A stretch of DNA of 64,000 nt from Cyanobium sp. Tous-M-B4 (lineage in GTDB: Bacteria; Cyanobacteriota; Cyanobacteriia; PCC-6307; Cyanobiaceae): NCBI RefSeq assembly GCF_024345395.1, contig NZ_JAGQBA010000007.1:62001-126000 (forward strand), written 5' to 3'. How positions within the stretch are numbered: position 1 is the stretch's first letter; every line of letters starts with the position of its first letter. The notes under the pieces were generated by a model. It was not told where the DNA came from and did not search any database. It saw only the letters and a program-made list of their open reading frames with translations. Shown in pieces: positions 38,818-48,230 of the stretch. The position numbers were made by a program, and so were the translations under genes.

Positions 38818-39183
38818 GTGGCTCGGATTGCCGGCGTTGATATCCCACGCGAAAAGCGCGTTGAGATTGCCCTCACCTACGTGTATGGCATCGGTCTTAC
38901 CCGTGCCCAGAAGATTCTGGCCAAATCCGGTGTCAGCCCAGACATCCGGGTAAAAGACCTCAGCGACGCCGACGTACAGAAGTTGCGCGGTGCTGCAGAA
39001 ACCTTCACCCTCGAAGGCGACCTGCGCCGTCAAGAGGGCATGGCCCTCAAGCGCCTCCAAGACATCGGCTGCGTACGCGGTCGCCGCCATCGCATGGGTC
39101 TGCCCGTGCGTGGCCAGCGCACACGCACCAATGCGCGCACCCGGCGTGGTGCTCGCAAAACCGTGGCCGGCAAGAAGAAGTAA
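38818..39183 (+). CDS. rpsM: 30S ribosomal protein S13
   Basis: 121 residues from a GTG at 38818, giving [22 protein letters not shown], the standard N-terminus. Helix-two-turn-helix [12 protein letters not shown]-like segment and the C-terminal [18 protein letters not shown] tail that reaches the P-site tRNA. The longer frame from 38746 adds non-conserved residues. Confidence 0.97.
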   Translation: MARIAGVDIPREKRVEIALTYVYGIGLTRAQKILAKSGVSPDIRVKDLSDADVQKLRGAAETFTLEGDLRRQEGMALKRLQDIGCVRGRRHRMGLPVRGQRTRTNARTRRGARKTVAGKKK

Positions 39184-39300
39184 GGCCTCCCCTTCCTTCA
39201 CCTGCTCCCACCCTGCCGCCAACTGCGTAAGCGACCGGCGTCACCAGGGTGCCCCCCGACGTTCCCCTGATCACCTCCTGCACCAGCAGGCCTTTCCGCC

Positions 39301-39693
39301 ATGGCAAAGCCAGCCAAAAAATCCGGCGCCAAGAAAACGAAGCGCAACGTCCCCAACGGCGTTGCCCACATTCAGAGCACCTTCAACAACACGATCGTGT
39401 CGATCACTGACACGGCCGGAGAGGTCATCTCCTGGAGTTCGGCCGGGGCCAGCGGCTTCAAAGGAGCCCGTAAGGGCACGCCCTTTGCCGCCCAAACCGC
39501 AGCTGAAGCCGCCGCCCGTCGGGCCCTCGAGCAGGGCATGCGCCAGATCGAAGTCCTGGTAAGGGGTCCTGGTTCAGGCCGCGAAACCGCAATCCGAGCC
39601 CTACAGGTGGCCGGCCTTGAAATCACCCTGATCCGCGACGTGACTCCCCTTCCCCACAACGGTTGCCGTCGCTCCAAGCGCCGTCGCGTCTGA
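39301..39693 (+). CDS. rpsK: 30S ribosomal protein S11
   Basis: 130 residues: [39 protein letters not shown] and [18 protein letters not shown]. Platform protein. Followed by rpoA; rpsD, which lies between them in many bacteria, is absent. Confidence 0.98.
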   Translation: MAKPAKKSGAKKTKRNVPNGVAHIQSTFNNTIVSITDTAGEVISWSSAGASGFKGARKGTPFAAQTAAEAAARRALEQGMRQIEVLVRGPGSGRETAIRALQVAGLEITLIRDVTPLPHNGCRRSKRRRV

Positions 39694-39749
39694 GTCGTCG
39701 TTTCGTTCCTGCCCCCTGGGCTTTCTCCAACCTTTCGACCCTTCAGACC

Positions 39750-40688
39750 GTGTTGCATTACCAAATCGATCGCATTGAGCATCAGGTCGCGGAAGACCGA
39801 TCCCAGACCGGCACCTTCCTGATCGGCCCGCTCGATCGCGGCCAGGCCACCACGCTTGGCAATGCCCTGCGACGCGTCCTGATCGGCAGCCTCGAAGGCA
39901 GTGCCATCACCGCCGTACGCATTTCCGGAGTCAACCACGAGTACGCCACCGTGCCCGGGGTTCGTGAAGACGTGCTCGACATTCTGCTCAACTGCAAGCA
40001 AATCTCCGTTAGCAGCCGCAACCGCGAGCTGGAGATCGGCCGCCTAGTGGTGAATGGACCCGCGACGGTTACCGCCGCGGATCTGCAGTTCTCCTCCCAG
40101 GTGCAGGTAATCGATGCAGATCGCCTGATCGCCACCGTGGCTGAAGGCCACAGCCTCGAAATGGAGGTACACGTGGAGCGTGGTGTTGGCTATCGCCCTG
40201 TCAATCGCCACAGCGAAGACACCAGCGCCATCGACCTGCTTCAGATCGATGCTGTGTTCAAGCCCGTGCGCCGGGTCAACTACACGGTGGATGAAACCGC
40301 CGTTGGCGAAGGTGGATCCGCTCGCGAAAGACTGCGCCTGGAGATAGAAACCAATGGCAGCGTCACACCAGACGACGCCATGGCCCAATCAGCCAACCAG
40401 CTGATCGGTCTGTTCCAGCCCCTGGCCAGCTTGACCATGGTGGAAGAGCCCGGCCTAGAGCCCGAGCCCTCCGCCGAGGCCCAAATACCCCTCGAAGAAC
40501 TCAACCTCTCCGTGCGGGCCTACAACTGCCTGAAGCGCGCCCAGGTCAACTCCGTGTCCGACCTGATGGGCTTCAGCTACGAAGATCTGCTGGAGATCAA
40601 AAACTTCGGCTCCAAGTCAGCCGACGAGGTGATCGAAGCGCTGGAGCGCATCGGCATCACCCTGCCCCAGAGCCGCACTAGCGCCTGA
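39750..40688 (+). CDS. rpoA: RNA polymerase alpha subunit
   Basis: 312 residues from a GTG at 39750 ([17 protein letters not shown]); the frame open to 39663 overlaps rpsK and is rejected, while a TTG at 39753 is an alternative. N-terminal dimerisation domain with [20 protein letters not shown]-terminal domain ([22 protein letters not shown] and [13 protein letters not shown]) that contacts UP elements and activators. Confidence 0.98.
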   Translation: MLHYQIDRIEHQVAEDRSQTGTFLIGPLDRGQATTLGNALRRVLIGSLEGSAITAVRISGVNHEYATVPGVREDVLDILLNCKQISVSSRNRELEIGRLVVNGPATVTAADLQFSSQVQVIDADRLIATVAEGHSLEMEVHVERGVGYRPVNRHSEDTSAIDLLQIDAVFKPVRRVNYTVDETAVGEGGSARERLRLEIETNGSVTPDDAMAQSANQLIGLFQPLASLTMVEEPGLEPEPSAEAQIPLEELNLSVRAYNCLKRAQVNSVSDLMGFSYEDLLEIKNFGSKSADEVIEALERIGITLPQSRTSA

Positions 40689-40732
40689 TCGGCGGCCCCT
40701 TTACCGACAGCCTTCTCACCTGAGTCAGCCCT

Positions 40733-41083
40733 ATGAGACACCAGTGCCGAGTCCCCATGTTGGGACGCCCCGCCGACCAACGCAAAGCCATGCTGCGGGG
40801 TCTCACCACCCAGCTGATCCGCGAAGGTCGAGTTACCACGACCAAAGCCCGTGCCAAAGCGTTGCGCGATGAAGCTGAGCGCATGATCAGCCTGGCCAAG
40901 GACGGCAGCCTGTCTGCCCGTCGCCGCGCCATTGGCTACATCTATGACAAGCAGTTGGTTCATGCCCTGTTTGACAAAGCCCAAGACCGCTATGGCGAGC
41001 GCCAAGGTGGCTACACCCGCATCATCCGCACCGTTCCCCGCCGCGGCGACAACGCCGAGATGGCCATCATCGAACTGGTCTAA
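40733..41083 (+). CDS. rplQ: 50S ribosomal protein L17
   Basis: 116 residues: [34 protein letters not shown] in sections and [23 protein letters not shown]. Last gene before a strong terminator. Confidence 0.97.
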   Translation: MRHQCRVPMLGRPADQRKAMLRGLTTQLIREGRVTTTKARAKALRDEAERMISLAKDGSLSARRRAIGYIYDKQLVHALFDKAQDRYGERQGGYTRIIRTVPRRGDNAEMAIIELV

Positions 41084-41114
41084 ACCTCTCCCCGTCTGGA
41101 GAGATCCCAAACTG

Positions 41115-41145
41115 CCGCGGTGGCGTAAGCCCACCGCGGTTTTTT
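41115..41145 (+). terminator. Rho-independent terminator after rplQ
   Basis: A 9-bp perfect stem (ccgcggtgg and its complement) with a 7-nt loop and a run of six T residues. It lies 32 bp after rplQ and ends just before truA, so truA needs a separate start or read-through. Confidence 0.9.
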
Positions 41146-41154
41146 AATGGCTGC

Positions 41155-42006
41155 ATGGTGCCCGTGCTGACTCCCGCCCCCGCCCTGCGCCGCATCGCTC
41201 TTTGCCTGCAATACGACGGCTCCGCGTACTGCGGCTGGCAGCGGCAACGCAATGCCCACAGCGTGCAGCAGACCCTGGAGCAAGCGATAGCTGGGCTTGA
41301 CCCCCAGGGACCCAACCGCACCATGGCTGCTGGCCGCACCGATACGGGCGTGCATGCTGCTGCCCAGGTGGCACACTTCGAAGCTGCTGGGCCAATTCCG
41401 CCGGAGCGCTGGGCCAAGGCCCTCAATGGTCGGCTACCGGCCACGATTCGCATCCGGGCGGCTGTAGAGGTTGAACCCAGCTGGCACGCCCGCTTTAGCG
41501 CTAGCTACCGGCGGTATCGCTACACGATCTACAACGCCCGCACCCCCAACCTGTTCCTGGCCCCCTGGAGCTGGCACCGCTATCAGCGCCGGCTAGATGA
41601 ACAAGCCATGGGCCAGGTCCTGGAGGCCATGCTGGGCGAACACGACTTTTCTGCCTTTCAACGAGCGGGCAGCAGCCGCGCCCACGGCCGAACCACCCTT
41701 CAGGAGGTGCGTTTGGAGCGCCAGGGTGACCTGATCAGCGTCGAGTTGCAAGCCAGCGGTTTTCTGTACGGCATGGTGCGTCTGGTGCTGAGCCAACTCG
41801 TGGCGGTTGGCGAGGGGCGGCTCAGCGGCGCCGACTTCGAGCGCCGCTGGCGCGAGTGCCAGCGCGTTGAAGTGAAAGAGGCAGCACCACCTCAGGGCCT
41901 CTGCCTGCTGCGGGTGGGGTACCCCAAACCAGTATTCCCTCAAGCAGCCTGGTATGATTGCCAACCGCGGTATCAGCTCGAGATTTCCGATTCTCCGGAT
42001 CTCTAA
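41155..42006 (+). CDS. truA: tRNA pseudouridine synthase A
   Basis: 283 residues. The [18 protein letters not shown] motif holds the catalytic aspartate (~60). Later blocks are [17 protein letters not shown] and a conserved [10 protein letters not shown]. It modifies U38-40 of the anticodon arm. The start ATG sits only 10 bp after the T run of the rplQ terminator, so the promoter must overlap it or transcription reads through. Confidence 0.95.
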   Translation: MVPVLTPAPALRRIALCLQYDGSAYCGWQRQRNAHSVQQTLEQAIAGLDPQGPNRTMAAGRTDTGVHAAAQVAHFEAAGPIPPERWAKALNGRLPATIRIRAAVEVEPSWHARFSASYRRYRYTIYNARTPNLFLAPWSWHRYQRRLDEQAMGQVLEAMLGEHDFSAFQRAGSSRAHGRTTLQEVRLERQGDLISVELQASGFLYGMVRLVLSQLVAVGEGRLSGADFERRWRECQRVEVKEAAPPQGLCLLRVGYPKPVFPQAAWYDCQPRYQLEISDSPDL

Positions 42007-42156
42007 CCTGGTTTAGCCCAGCCTTTCGTCAGTTCAGCGCAGCTACCTCCTGGGGGCGCGCCGGCCAGGCGGTAAGGTCACTGAATCCGGGCGTTGGGTT
42101 TCCAACGACCAGCTGTCCTGCCCCACTTCCGGCCTGCCGGTGCCTGATCAGGCGAA

Positions 42157-42609
42157 ATGAACAAGACCCCCCTGCCCTCCATTGATTCCCTCGACCGCCA
42201 GTGGTATCTGGTGGATGCAGAGAATCAGACCCTCGGTCGCCTGGCGAGCGAAGTGGCCCAAGTGCTGCGCGGCAAGAACAAGCCCTGCTACACCCCCCAC
42301 CTCGACACAGGCGACTTTGTCATCGTCATCAACGCCGATAAGGTGAAGGTGAGCGGTAACAAGTCGACCCAGAAGATTTACCGCCGCCACTCTGGCCGGC
42401 CCGGTGGCATGAAGACTGAAACCTTCGCCCACCTGCAAGCCCGGATCCCTGAGCGGATCGTGGAGAAGGCCATCAAAGGCATGCTTCCCCACAACGCCCT
42501 AGGTCGCCAGCTGTTCCGCAAGCTGAAGGTTTACAAGGGTACCGAGCATCCCCACGCTGCCCAACAACCCCAAGCCCTAGCCCTCGATCCCGCCACTGCC
42601 GCCCAATGA
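42157..42609 (+). CDS. rplM: 50S ribosomal protein L13
   Basis: 150 residues: [40 protein letters not shown] and [22 protein letters not shown]. An early assembly protein. A 150-bp gap separates it from truA. Its stop overlaps the rpsI start (ATGA). Confidence 0.98.
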   Translation: MNKTPLPSIDSLDRQWYLVDAENQTLGRLASEVAQVLRGKNKPCYTPHLDTGDFVIVINADKVKVSGNKSTQKIYRRHSGRPGGMKTETFAHLQARIPERIVEKAIKGMLPHNALGRQLFRKLKVYKGTEHPHAAQQPQALALDPATAAQ

Positions 42610-43007
42610 GCACTAACAAAGTCGTCTATTGGGGCACGGGTCGTCGTAAGACGGCAGTTGCCCGAGTGCGTGTGGTTCCTGGGAACGGCACCGTAACCAT
42701 CAATGGTCGCCCTGGCGACAACTATCTCAACTACAACCCCGTTTATCTCGCAGCGGTCAAAGCTCCTTTGCAGACTCTCGGTCTGGCAACTGACTACGAC
42801 CTGCTGGTGAATGTGCGTGGTGGTGGGCTTACCGGCCAAGCCGACGCCATTAAGCAGGGTGCAGCTCGTGCCCTTTGTGAATTGTCCCCAGACAACCGCA
42901 AGCCCCTTAAAACCGAAGGCCACCTCAGCCGCGACCCTCGCGCTAAGGAGCGTCGCAAGTACGGCCTGAAGAAAGCCCGTAAGGCACCTCAGTTCTCCAA
43001 GCGCTGA
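42606..43007 (+). CDS. rpsI: 30S ribosomal protein S9
   Basis: 133 residues: [21 protein letters not shown] and the C-terminal [15 protein letters not shown] that touches P-site tRNA. A 4-bp overlap couples it to rplM, its usual partner. Confidence 0.98.
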   Translation: MSTNKVVYWGTGRRKTAVARVRVVPGNGTVTINGRPGDNYLNYNPVYLAAVKAPLQTLGLATDYDLLVNVRGGGLTGQADAIKQGAARALCELSPDNRKPLKTEGHLSRDPRAKERRKYGLKKARKAPQFSKR

Positions 43008-43040
43008 TTTCTTCCCCCCGCCATCAGCTCCTTCCCCGTC

Positions 43041-43355
43041 ATGCCCAAGGCCGAAATTCATCCCACCTGGTATCCCGATGCCAAGGTGATTTGCAACGGA
43101 GAGGTGGTTATGACCACCGGTTCCACCTCTCCCGAACTCCACGTAGATGTGTGGAGTGGCAACCACCCCTTCTATACCGGCACCCAAAAGATTCTCGACA
43201 CCGAGGGCCGTGTAGACCGCTTCATGCGCAAGTACGGCATGGGTGGAGCAGATTCCCTCTCCAACGCCGCTGCCAAGCAGGAACCCAAGGCTGGAGCCTC
43301 GGCCGAAGCTGCAAGCCAAGTTGAGACCGAGGCCCCCGCTGCGGCCGAAGCCTGA
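43041..43355 (+). CDS. rpmE: 50S ribosomal protein L31 (zinc-free form, acidic tail)
   Basis: 104 residues. MPKAEIHPTWYPDAKVICNG and NHPFYTGTQKILDTEGRVDRFMRKYG identify L31, which bridges the subunits. Only one of the four zinc cysteines of the C+ form is left (DVWSGNHPF in place of DVCSxCHPF). A ~35-residue Ala/Glu-rich tail makes it longer than the usual 70-80 residues. Confidence 0.96.
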   Translation: MPKAEIHPTWYPDAKVICNGEVVMTTGSTSPELHVDVWSGNHPFYTGTQKILDTEGRVDRFMRKYGMGGADSLSNAAAKQEPKAGASAEAASQVETEAPAAAEA

Positions 43356-43381
43356 TCTCTGCAGGCCTGATTGAACCCCCC

Positions 43382-43415
43382 AGCCGGGTGCTTACGGGCA
43401 CCCGGCTTTGTGTTG
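43382..43415 (+). terminator. Hairpin terminator after rpmE
   Basis: A perfect 10-bp stem (agccgggtgc and its complement) with a 6-nt loop, followed by a short T-rich stretch (ttgtgttgt). The weak T run suggests incomplete termination ahead of prfA. Confidence 0.7.
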
Positions 43416-43449
43416 TCTGGTGCCCATGCGGGCTCCTCCTACCTCGCTG

Positions 43450-44547
43450 ATGGATCCTTCCCTGCTGCATGAGCGCCTGGAGACGGCCCGCCGCACCTTC
43501 GAGACCCTGGAACGCCAGTTGGCAGATCCTGCTGTAGCGGCTAATCCCAGCCAGATGCAGGCCATCGCCAGAGAGAGAGCTCGCCTTGAGCCCTTGGTGC
43601 AGGACCACCTGAGCCTGCAAAAACTGCAGCAGGAAGAGCGCGAAGCTCGCGCCCTGCTGAAAGAACATCGGGGCGACCTCGCCATGGAGGAACTGGTCAC
43701 CGAGGAGCTGGCAACCTTGGCGGAAGCCACGGCCAGCCTGCTCGACAAGCTCACGGTGGCCCTGCTGCCCCGAGACCCCCGCGACGAGCGCAGCGTGATG
43801 TTGGAGATCCGCGCCGGCGCCGGTGGCGATGAAGCGGCGATCTGGGCCGGCGATCTAGCCCGGATGTATGAGCGCTACGCCCAAGGGGTGGGCTGGCGGG
43901 TGGAACCTGTGAGCGCCTCCGAAGCCGAGCTCGGGGGCTACAAAGAACTAATCCTCGCCATCAAGGGGGATGGGGTTTTCAGCCAGCTGAAGTTCGAGGC
44001 CGGGGTGCATCGGGTGCAACGGGTGCCGGCCACCGAGTCCCAAGGCCGAGTGCACACCTCAACCGCCACGGTCGCCGTGATGCCGGAGGCCGATCCCGTG
44101 GAGGTTCAGATCGAACCCGGCGACATCGAAATCAGTACCGCCCGCTCCGGTGGCGCCGGCGGCCAAAACGTCAACAAAGTGGAAACGGCCGTAGACCTGC
44201 TGCACAAGCCCACCGGCATTCGGGTGTTCTGCACCCAGCAGCGCTCCCAGCTGCAGAACCGCGAGCGCGCCATGGAAATCCTGAGGGCCAAGCTCTATGA
44301 GCGCCAGCTAGCAGAAGCCAACGCCCAGGAGCGTTCCACCAGGCTGGCCCAGGTAGGCAGCGGCGACCGCAGCGAGAAAATCCGCACCTACAACTTCAAA
44401 GACAACCGCACCACCGACCACCGCCTAGGCCGCAACTTCGCGCTTGAGCCGGTTCTCAACGGCCAGCTCCACGACCTGATCAGTGCCTCAATCGCCGCCG
44501 ATCAGAGCCGCCAGCTCGAAGAGCTGGCCCAACAGGTAGCCAGCTGA
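43450..44547 (+). CDS. prfA: Peptide chain release factor 1
   Basis: 365 residues starting [18 protein letters not shown]. The catalytic GGQ is present in [17 protein letters not shown], and the UAA/UAG recognition region lies upstream. The start at 43450 gives the family length; in-frame ATGs at 43408 and 43426 are less likely because they overlap or abut the terminator. Confidence 0.96.
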   Translation: MDPSLLHERLETARRTFETLERQLADPAVAANPSQMQAIARERARLEPLVQDHLSLQKLQQEEREARALLKEHRGDLAMEELVTEELATLAEATASLLDKLTVALLPRDPRDERSVMLEIRAGAGGDEAAIWAGDLARMYERYAQGVGWRVEPVSASEAELGGYKELILAIKGDGVFSQLKFEAGVHRVQRVPATESQGRVHTSTATVAVMPEADPVEVQIEPGDIEISTARSGGAGGQNVNKVETAVDLLHKPTGIRVFCTQQRSQLQNRERAMEILRAKLYERQLAEANAQERSTRLAQVGSGDRSEKIRTYNFKDNRTTDHRLGRNFALEPVLNGQLHDLISASIAADQSRQLEELAQQVAS

Positions 44548-44553
44548 GCGCTC

Positions 44554-45054
44554 TTAGGACCCAATCACGTATTTGGCCCACTCGCCATGCTGACCAGAGG
44601 AGATCTGGCGACTGGCTTCAAAGCTGAAGCTGCCCAGGGGCCTATGGGGTGGACGCAGCAGGGGCATCGCGGCCTCCCGCGGCGTGCGGTTGCCCTTGCG
44701 AACATTGCAGGGCAGACAGGCTGTGGTGACGTTTTCCCAGGTATCCAGGCCTCCGCGGCTGCGCGGCACCACATGGTCGACAGAGAGATGCTCAGCGCTA
44801 GCCCCGCAGTACTGGCAGCGATGGCCATCGCGGTGAAACAGGTTGCGACGGGTCAGGGGCAACGGCTTGTAGGGCACCCGCACGAAATGACGCAGGCGGA
44901 TCACCGTAGGTAGCAGGGTGTCTTCGCGAATCCTGCGAGCCGGGTCATGCTCAAGCCCCTCCGCCTTCCCCTTCAGCACCATCACCACCGCACGACGCCA
45001 GGTAGTGATGTTGAGGGGCTCGTAGGAGGCGTTTAGAACGAGAACGTGGCCCAT
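44554..45054 (-). CDS. HNH endonuclease family protein
   Basis: 166 residues. A conserved N-terminal region (MGHVLVLNASYEPLNITTWRRAVVMVLKGKAE) precedes CQYCGASAEHLSVDHVVPRSRGG, WENVTTACLPCNVRKGNRTP, which has two CxxC zinc pairs and the HNH core. This type is widespread in cyanobacteria as a stand-alone gene of unknown role. It is not within an intron or next to a restriction system here. The start at 45054 fits the family; 45078 is in frame upstream. Confidence 0.85.
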   Translation of the reverse strand: MGHVLVLNASYEPLNITTWRRAVVMVLKGKAEGLEHDPARRIREDTLLPTVIRLRHFVRVPYKPLPLTRRNLFHRDGHRCQYCGASAEHLSVDHVVPRSRGGLDTWENVTTACLPCNVRKGNRTPREAAMPLLRPPHRPLGSFSFEASRQISSGQHGEWAKYVIGS

Positions 45055-45104
45055 GCCAGCACCCGTGATCGGCGGCATGCTAGTGGCAATCTTCGCTGTA
45101 ATCC

Positions 45105-46322
45105 GTGACCCAGGCGACCGAGACCAGTTGGAGTGCCCCGGCCCATGAGGCCAGCCTGGCTCGGCAACGGGCCTGGGTAGAGGTAAGTACCGGCGCCATA
45201 AGTGCTAACGCCCGCAGCCTGAAACGCTGCATAGGCAATGGCACCGAGCTGATGGCTGTGGTCAAGGCCGACGGCTATGGCCATGGATCGATCCCCGTGG
45301 CCCGGGCCGCCATCGCTGGTGGAGCCAGTCAGTGCGGTGTCGCCACCCTGAGCGAAGGCATCGAGCTGCGCAGGGCCGGCATCGAAGCGCCCATCCTGGT
45401 GCTCGGCAACCTCACCCAGGTGGAGGAGCTGCGCAGCTGTCTGCACTGGCAGCTCATGCCCACCATCAGCGGCATGCGCGAAGCCCTGCTCTGCCAGAAC
45501 CTCGCCAGCGGCCAAGGCCGCCCGATGGCCCTGCAGCTCAAGCTCGACACTGGCATGGCTCGGCTCGGGGCCGATTGGCAGGAGGGGCCCAGACTCGTGG
45601 CCGCGATCACGGAACTGGAAGCCGTGCAGTTGGCCGGTCTCTATTCCCATCTCGCCAGTGCCGATGCATCAGCGGATGCCGATGACGGGCTAACCGATCA
45701 ACAGCAGCGGCTGTTCGAGACGGTGCTGCAGGCCCTAGAGCACCAGCGCCTGCAGGCTGGCATCCGCCACCTGGCCAACTCGGCCGGCACCCTGCGCAGC
45801 CCAGGGCTGCACTACGACCTAGTGCGAGTCGGCCTGGCGCTATACGGGCACAGCCCGGCGGCCCACCTGACTTCTGTCACACCCCTGCAGGGAGCGATGA
45901 CCCTGCACGCCCGCGTCAGCCTGATTCGGGAGGTCGGCAGCGGGGTGGGGGTGAGCTACGGCCATCGCTTCCGCACCAGCCGCCCCAGCCGCCTGGCCGT
46001 TGTTGGCATTGGCTACGCCGATGGCGTGCCCCGCCAGCTCTCCAACCAGCTGGAAGTGCTGTTTGCAGGCCAACGTCTGCCCCAAGTGGGAGCCATCACC
46101 ATGGACCAACTGGTGCTCGATGCCACCGACTGCCCTGGACTGGAGGTGGGGTCGGTGGTGACTCTGCTGGGCAAGGAGGGAAGCGAACAAATCACCCCCA
46201 CCGACTGGAGCGATCGCTGCCAGACCATCCCCTGGGAAATCCTCTGCGGCTTTAAGCACCGCCTGCCGCGACTCACCGCCGCCCAGGCCGCCTGGGAAGC
46301 CCCAGGCGATAGGGCTCACTGA
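45105..46322 (+). CDS. alr: Alanine racemase
   Basis: 405 residues from a GTG. PLP lysine in MAVVKADGYGHG (Lys ~54), LKLDTGMARLG, HLANSAGTLR and a catalytic tyrosine in VSYGHRF. It provides D-alanine for peptidoglycan. Divergent from the HNH gene (50 bp) and followed by tRNA-Ser. The first ~20 residues are an unconserved leader. Confidence 0.95.
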   Translation: MTQATETSWSAPAHEASLARQRAWVEVSTGAISANARSLKRCIGNGTELMAVVKADGYGHGSIPVARAAIAGGASQCGVATLSEGIELRRAGIEAPILVLGNLTQVEELRSCLHWQLMPTISGMREALLCQNLASGQGRPMALQLKLDTGMARLGADWQEGPRLVAAITELEAVQLAGLYSHLASADASADADDGLTDQQQRLFETVLQALEHQRLQAGIRHLANSAGTLRSPGLHYDLVRVGLALYGHSPAAHLTSVTPLQGAMTLHARVSLIREVGSGVGVSYGHRFRTSRPSRLAVVGIGYADGVPRQLSNQLEVLFAGQRLPQVGAITMDQLVLDATDCPGLEVGSVVTLLGKEGSEQITPTDWSDRCQTIPWEILCGFKHRLPRLTAAQAAWEAPGDRAH

Positions 46323-46341
46323 TAAAGTCAGCAAGCCCCCT

Positions 46342-46430
46342 GGAGAGGTGGCTGAGTGGTTGAAAGCGGCTCCCTGCTAAGGAGTTACAGGAGGCAACTC
46401 TTGTCGAGGGTTCGAATCCCTCCCTCTCCG
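46342..46430 (+). tRNA. tRNA-Ser (anticodon GCT)
   Basis: An 89-nt class II tRNA with a long variable arm. Acceptor stem GGAGAGG/CCTCTCC, anticodon loop CTGCTAA, T arm GAGGGTTCGAATCCCTC, discriminator G. It lies 19 bp after the alr stop on the same strand. Confidence 0.97.
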
Positions 46431-46447
46431 TTGTTAAGTCCGAATGC

Positions 46448-47395
46448 TTATTTACGGCTGGCTGCGGCCAGCCGGGTAGCTATCTCGGGTAAGAGCTTGG
46501 GATCTTGGGCGCAGACCTTGCCCTCGGAAAAAATCACCAGTAGGAAGGGCAGCGCTTTTGGCGTAGAGCCCTCAGCTGACGGCTCCACGTAGGCAGCATC
46601 GTGCCGGGCCTGGCTCATCCAGCCCGCCTTGCTCCAGAGGCGAGAGCCAAGAGGCAAACCCTCACCAATGAAGCCATCCACCTGGTTTTCTGGATCCGCA
46701 AGCCTCTGGGTTGGATCCAGGCTGCGCGCCAGCAGAGCTGCCATCCGAGCACAAGCCGGTGGCGAGACCAGGGCCGACGCCAGCACGGCCTGCAACAGAC
46801 GGGCTACCGCATCGGTACTGAGGCGATTGCGGTTTTCAAGCTCACTGCCGTAAAAGTCCCGCTCCCGCCCGTAGGGACCATCTCCCCAGGTTTTTTGGCA
46901 AGCATTACAGCCCTGCAGCTCCGGCCAGCCAAGCTCGCTCAGCCAGCCATTGACAAGCTGACGCTGCTCCAGCCAGCGGGCCATGCGCTCGGGGGGCAGA
47001 GAAGGGCCGCTAGTGGTGCCACTAAGCAAATCAACCACCAGGGAGGTGGCGTCGTTGCTCGAATCCCGAATCATGTCTGAGAGGGCACGCCGCAGCTCGG
47101 GCGTATCCGCAAGCAAATCAGCCTGGCGCCAGGCCTCGGCCGCCACCAAGTACACCAGCTTCACCACGCTGGCTGGGTAGCGAGGACGATCCCCAGCCCA
47201 GCTCGCCCCCTGCACCGGCTGGGCCCAGAACTGATCGGGATCCAGATCGGCAGCTCGGCCAACCAAGGGCTGGTCGTAGCGAAGCCAGGTAATGGAGAGG
47301 TGCTGGGCTAAACCAGGCCGCCCCTCTAGCTCTAGAGCCCGCACCAGATCGGCCAGGATCTGAGCCATCGCTGGATCGGGGCTGTAAAAAGCCAT
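46448..47395 (-). CDS. Class A beta-lactamase-fold serine hydrolase
   Basis: About 315 residues. The active-site motif PASVVKL gives Ser-x-x-Lys near residue 76, followed by an SxN-like DSSND and a KTG-like SKAGW near the C-terminus. No signal peptide is evident, so the cell location is unclear. It may be a DD-peptidase-like or esterase-like enzyme rather than a true resistance enzyme. The in-frame GTG at 47398 precedes the chosen ATG. Confidence 0.72.
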   Translation of the reverse strand: MAFYSPDPAMAQILADLVRALELEGRPGLAQHLSITWLRYDQPLVGRAADLDPDQFWAQPVQGASWAGDRPRYPASVVKLVYLVAAEAWRQADLLADTPELRRALSDMIRDSSNDATSLVVDLLSGTTSGPSLPPERMARWLEQRQLVNGWLSELGWPELQGCNACQKTWGDGPYGRERDFYGSELENRNRLSTDAVARLLQAVLASALVSPPACARMAALLARSLDPTQRLADPENQVDGFIGEGLPLGSRLWSKAGWMSQARHDAAYVEPSAEGSTPKALPFLLVIFSEGKVCAQDPKLLPEIATRLAAASRK

Positions 47396-47412
47396 CACCG
47401 CCGGCCAACGTT

Positions 47413-48204
47413 GTGGCGAGATTAGCTGTGCTGACAGTGAACACCATCAACCCTGCCCAGCTGGCTGCCGGCACCCCAGCCGCGCCGGAATGGCTCCTCG
47501 CCGGCACGAACTGGCAGCTCACTGGCAGCGTCAACCTCTACAGCCAGGCCCGCGGTGAGGGGCTAGCCAGCCAGGCCTGGCCTGGACGCCACCTACAAAT
47601 CCTGTCCAGTCCTGCAGCAACGGGGCCAGGAATGCGGCTGCGGGTACGACTGCTCGACGATGGCTACCCAGGCTGGCTTGAGCCCGATGCCCTGCTGGGG
47701 CGAGCAGTGGCGTGCTCCCCGCCCCAGCCGCAACTCCTGCAGCGCTGCAGCATTGCCCGCAGGCTGGAGCAGGTGCTGAGCTTCGCCCAGGCCGCCCAGC
47801 GTGTAGCCAACACCTACCTGTGGGGCGGCAGCCTGGGCCCCAACTACGACTGCTCCGGTCTGGTGCAGCGGGCCTATGCCAGCGCTGGCATCTGGATTCC
47901 ACGCGATGCCTACCTACAGGAGCGGTTCTGTCAGCCAGTCGCGGTGCACCCGGGCCAGGTGCAGTTGCTGGAGCCTGGCGACCTCATCTTTTTTGGCACA
48001 CCCCAGCGTTGCAGCCACGTGGGGCTGCACCTAGGTGGCGGCCGCTACTTACACAGCTCCGGCATCGCCCACGGCCGCAACGGCATCGGCATCGACGACC
48101 TGGCGCCCCAAAACCCAGACCCGGTGGCACGCCACTACCGACTGGAACTGCGGGGAGCGGGGCGGGTAATGCACAGCCATAACGGCAGTCCCCTACCCAC
48201 CTAG
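47413..48204 (+). CDS. NlpC/P60 cysteine peptidase
   Basis: 263 residues from a GTG. An N-terminal SH3-like region (~25-100) precedes an NlpC/P60 domain with NYDCSGLVQRAY (Cys ~147), SHVGLHLGGGRYLHSSG (His ~202 and third residue His ~214) and GDLIFFG. Such enzymes cut D-Glu-diamino-acid bonds in peptidoglycan peptides. No signal peptide is visible at this start. Divergent from the serine hydrolase gene by 17 bp. Confidence 0.87.
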   Translation: MARLAVLTVNTINPAQLAAGTPAAPEWLLAGTNWQLTGSVNLYSQARGEGLASQAWPGRHLQILSSPAATGPGMRLRVRLLDDGYPGWLEPDALLGRAVACSPPQPQLLQRCSIARRLEQVLSFAQAAQRVANTYLWGGSLGPNYDCSGLVQRAYASAGIWIPRDAYLQERFCQPVAVHPGQVQLLEPGDLIFFGTPQRCSHVGLHLGGGRYLHSSGIAHGRNGIGIDDLAPQNPDPVARHYRLELRGAGRVMHSHNGSPLPT

Positions 48205-48230
48205 GGTCAACGCCAAGGGCTGACAAAGAC

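Noticed and set aside
27776-43355. Missing rpsJ, rpsN, rpmD, infA and rpsD as a sign of genome damage
   Set aside because: Their absence from this block is normal for cyanobacteria, where they are elsewhere or, for L30, not present.
44554-45054. HNH gene as a homing endonuclease or mobile element
   Set aside because: No intron, intein, repeat or target-site signs surround it; it looks like the common stand-alone cyanobacterial type.
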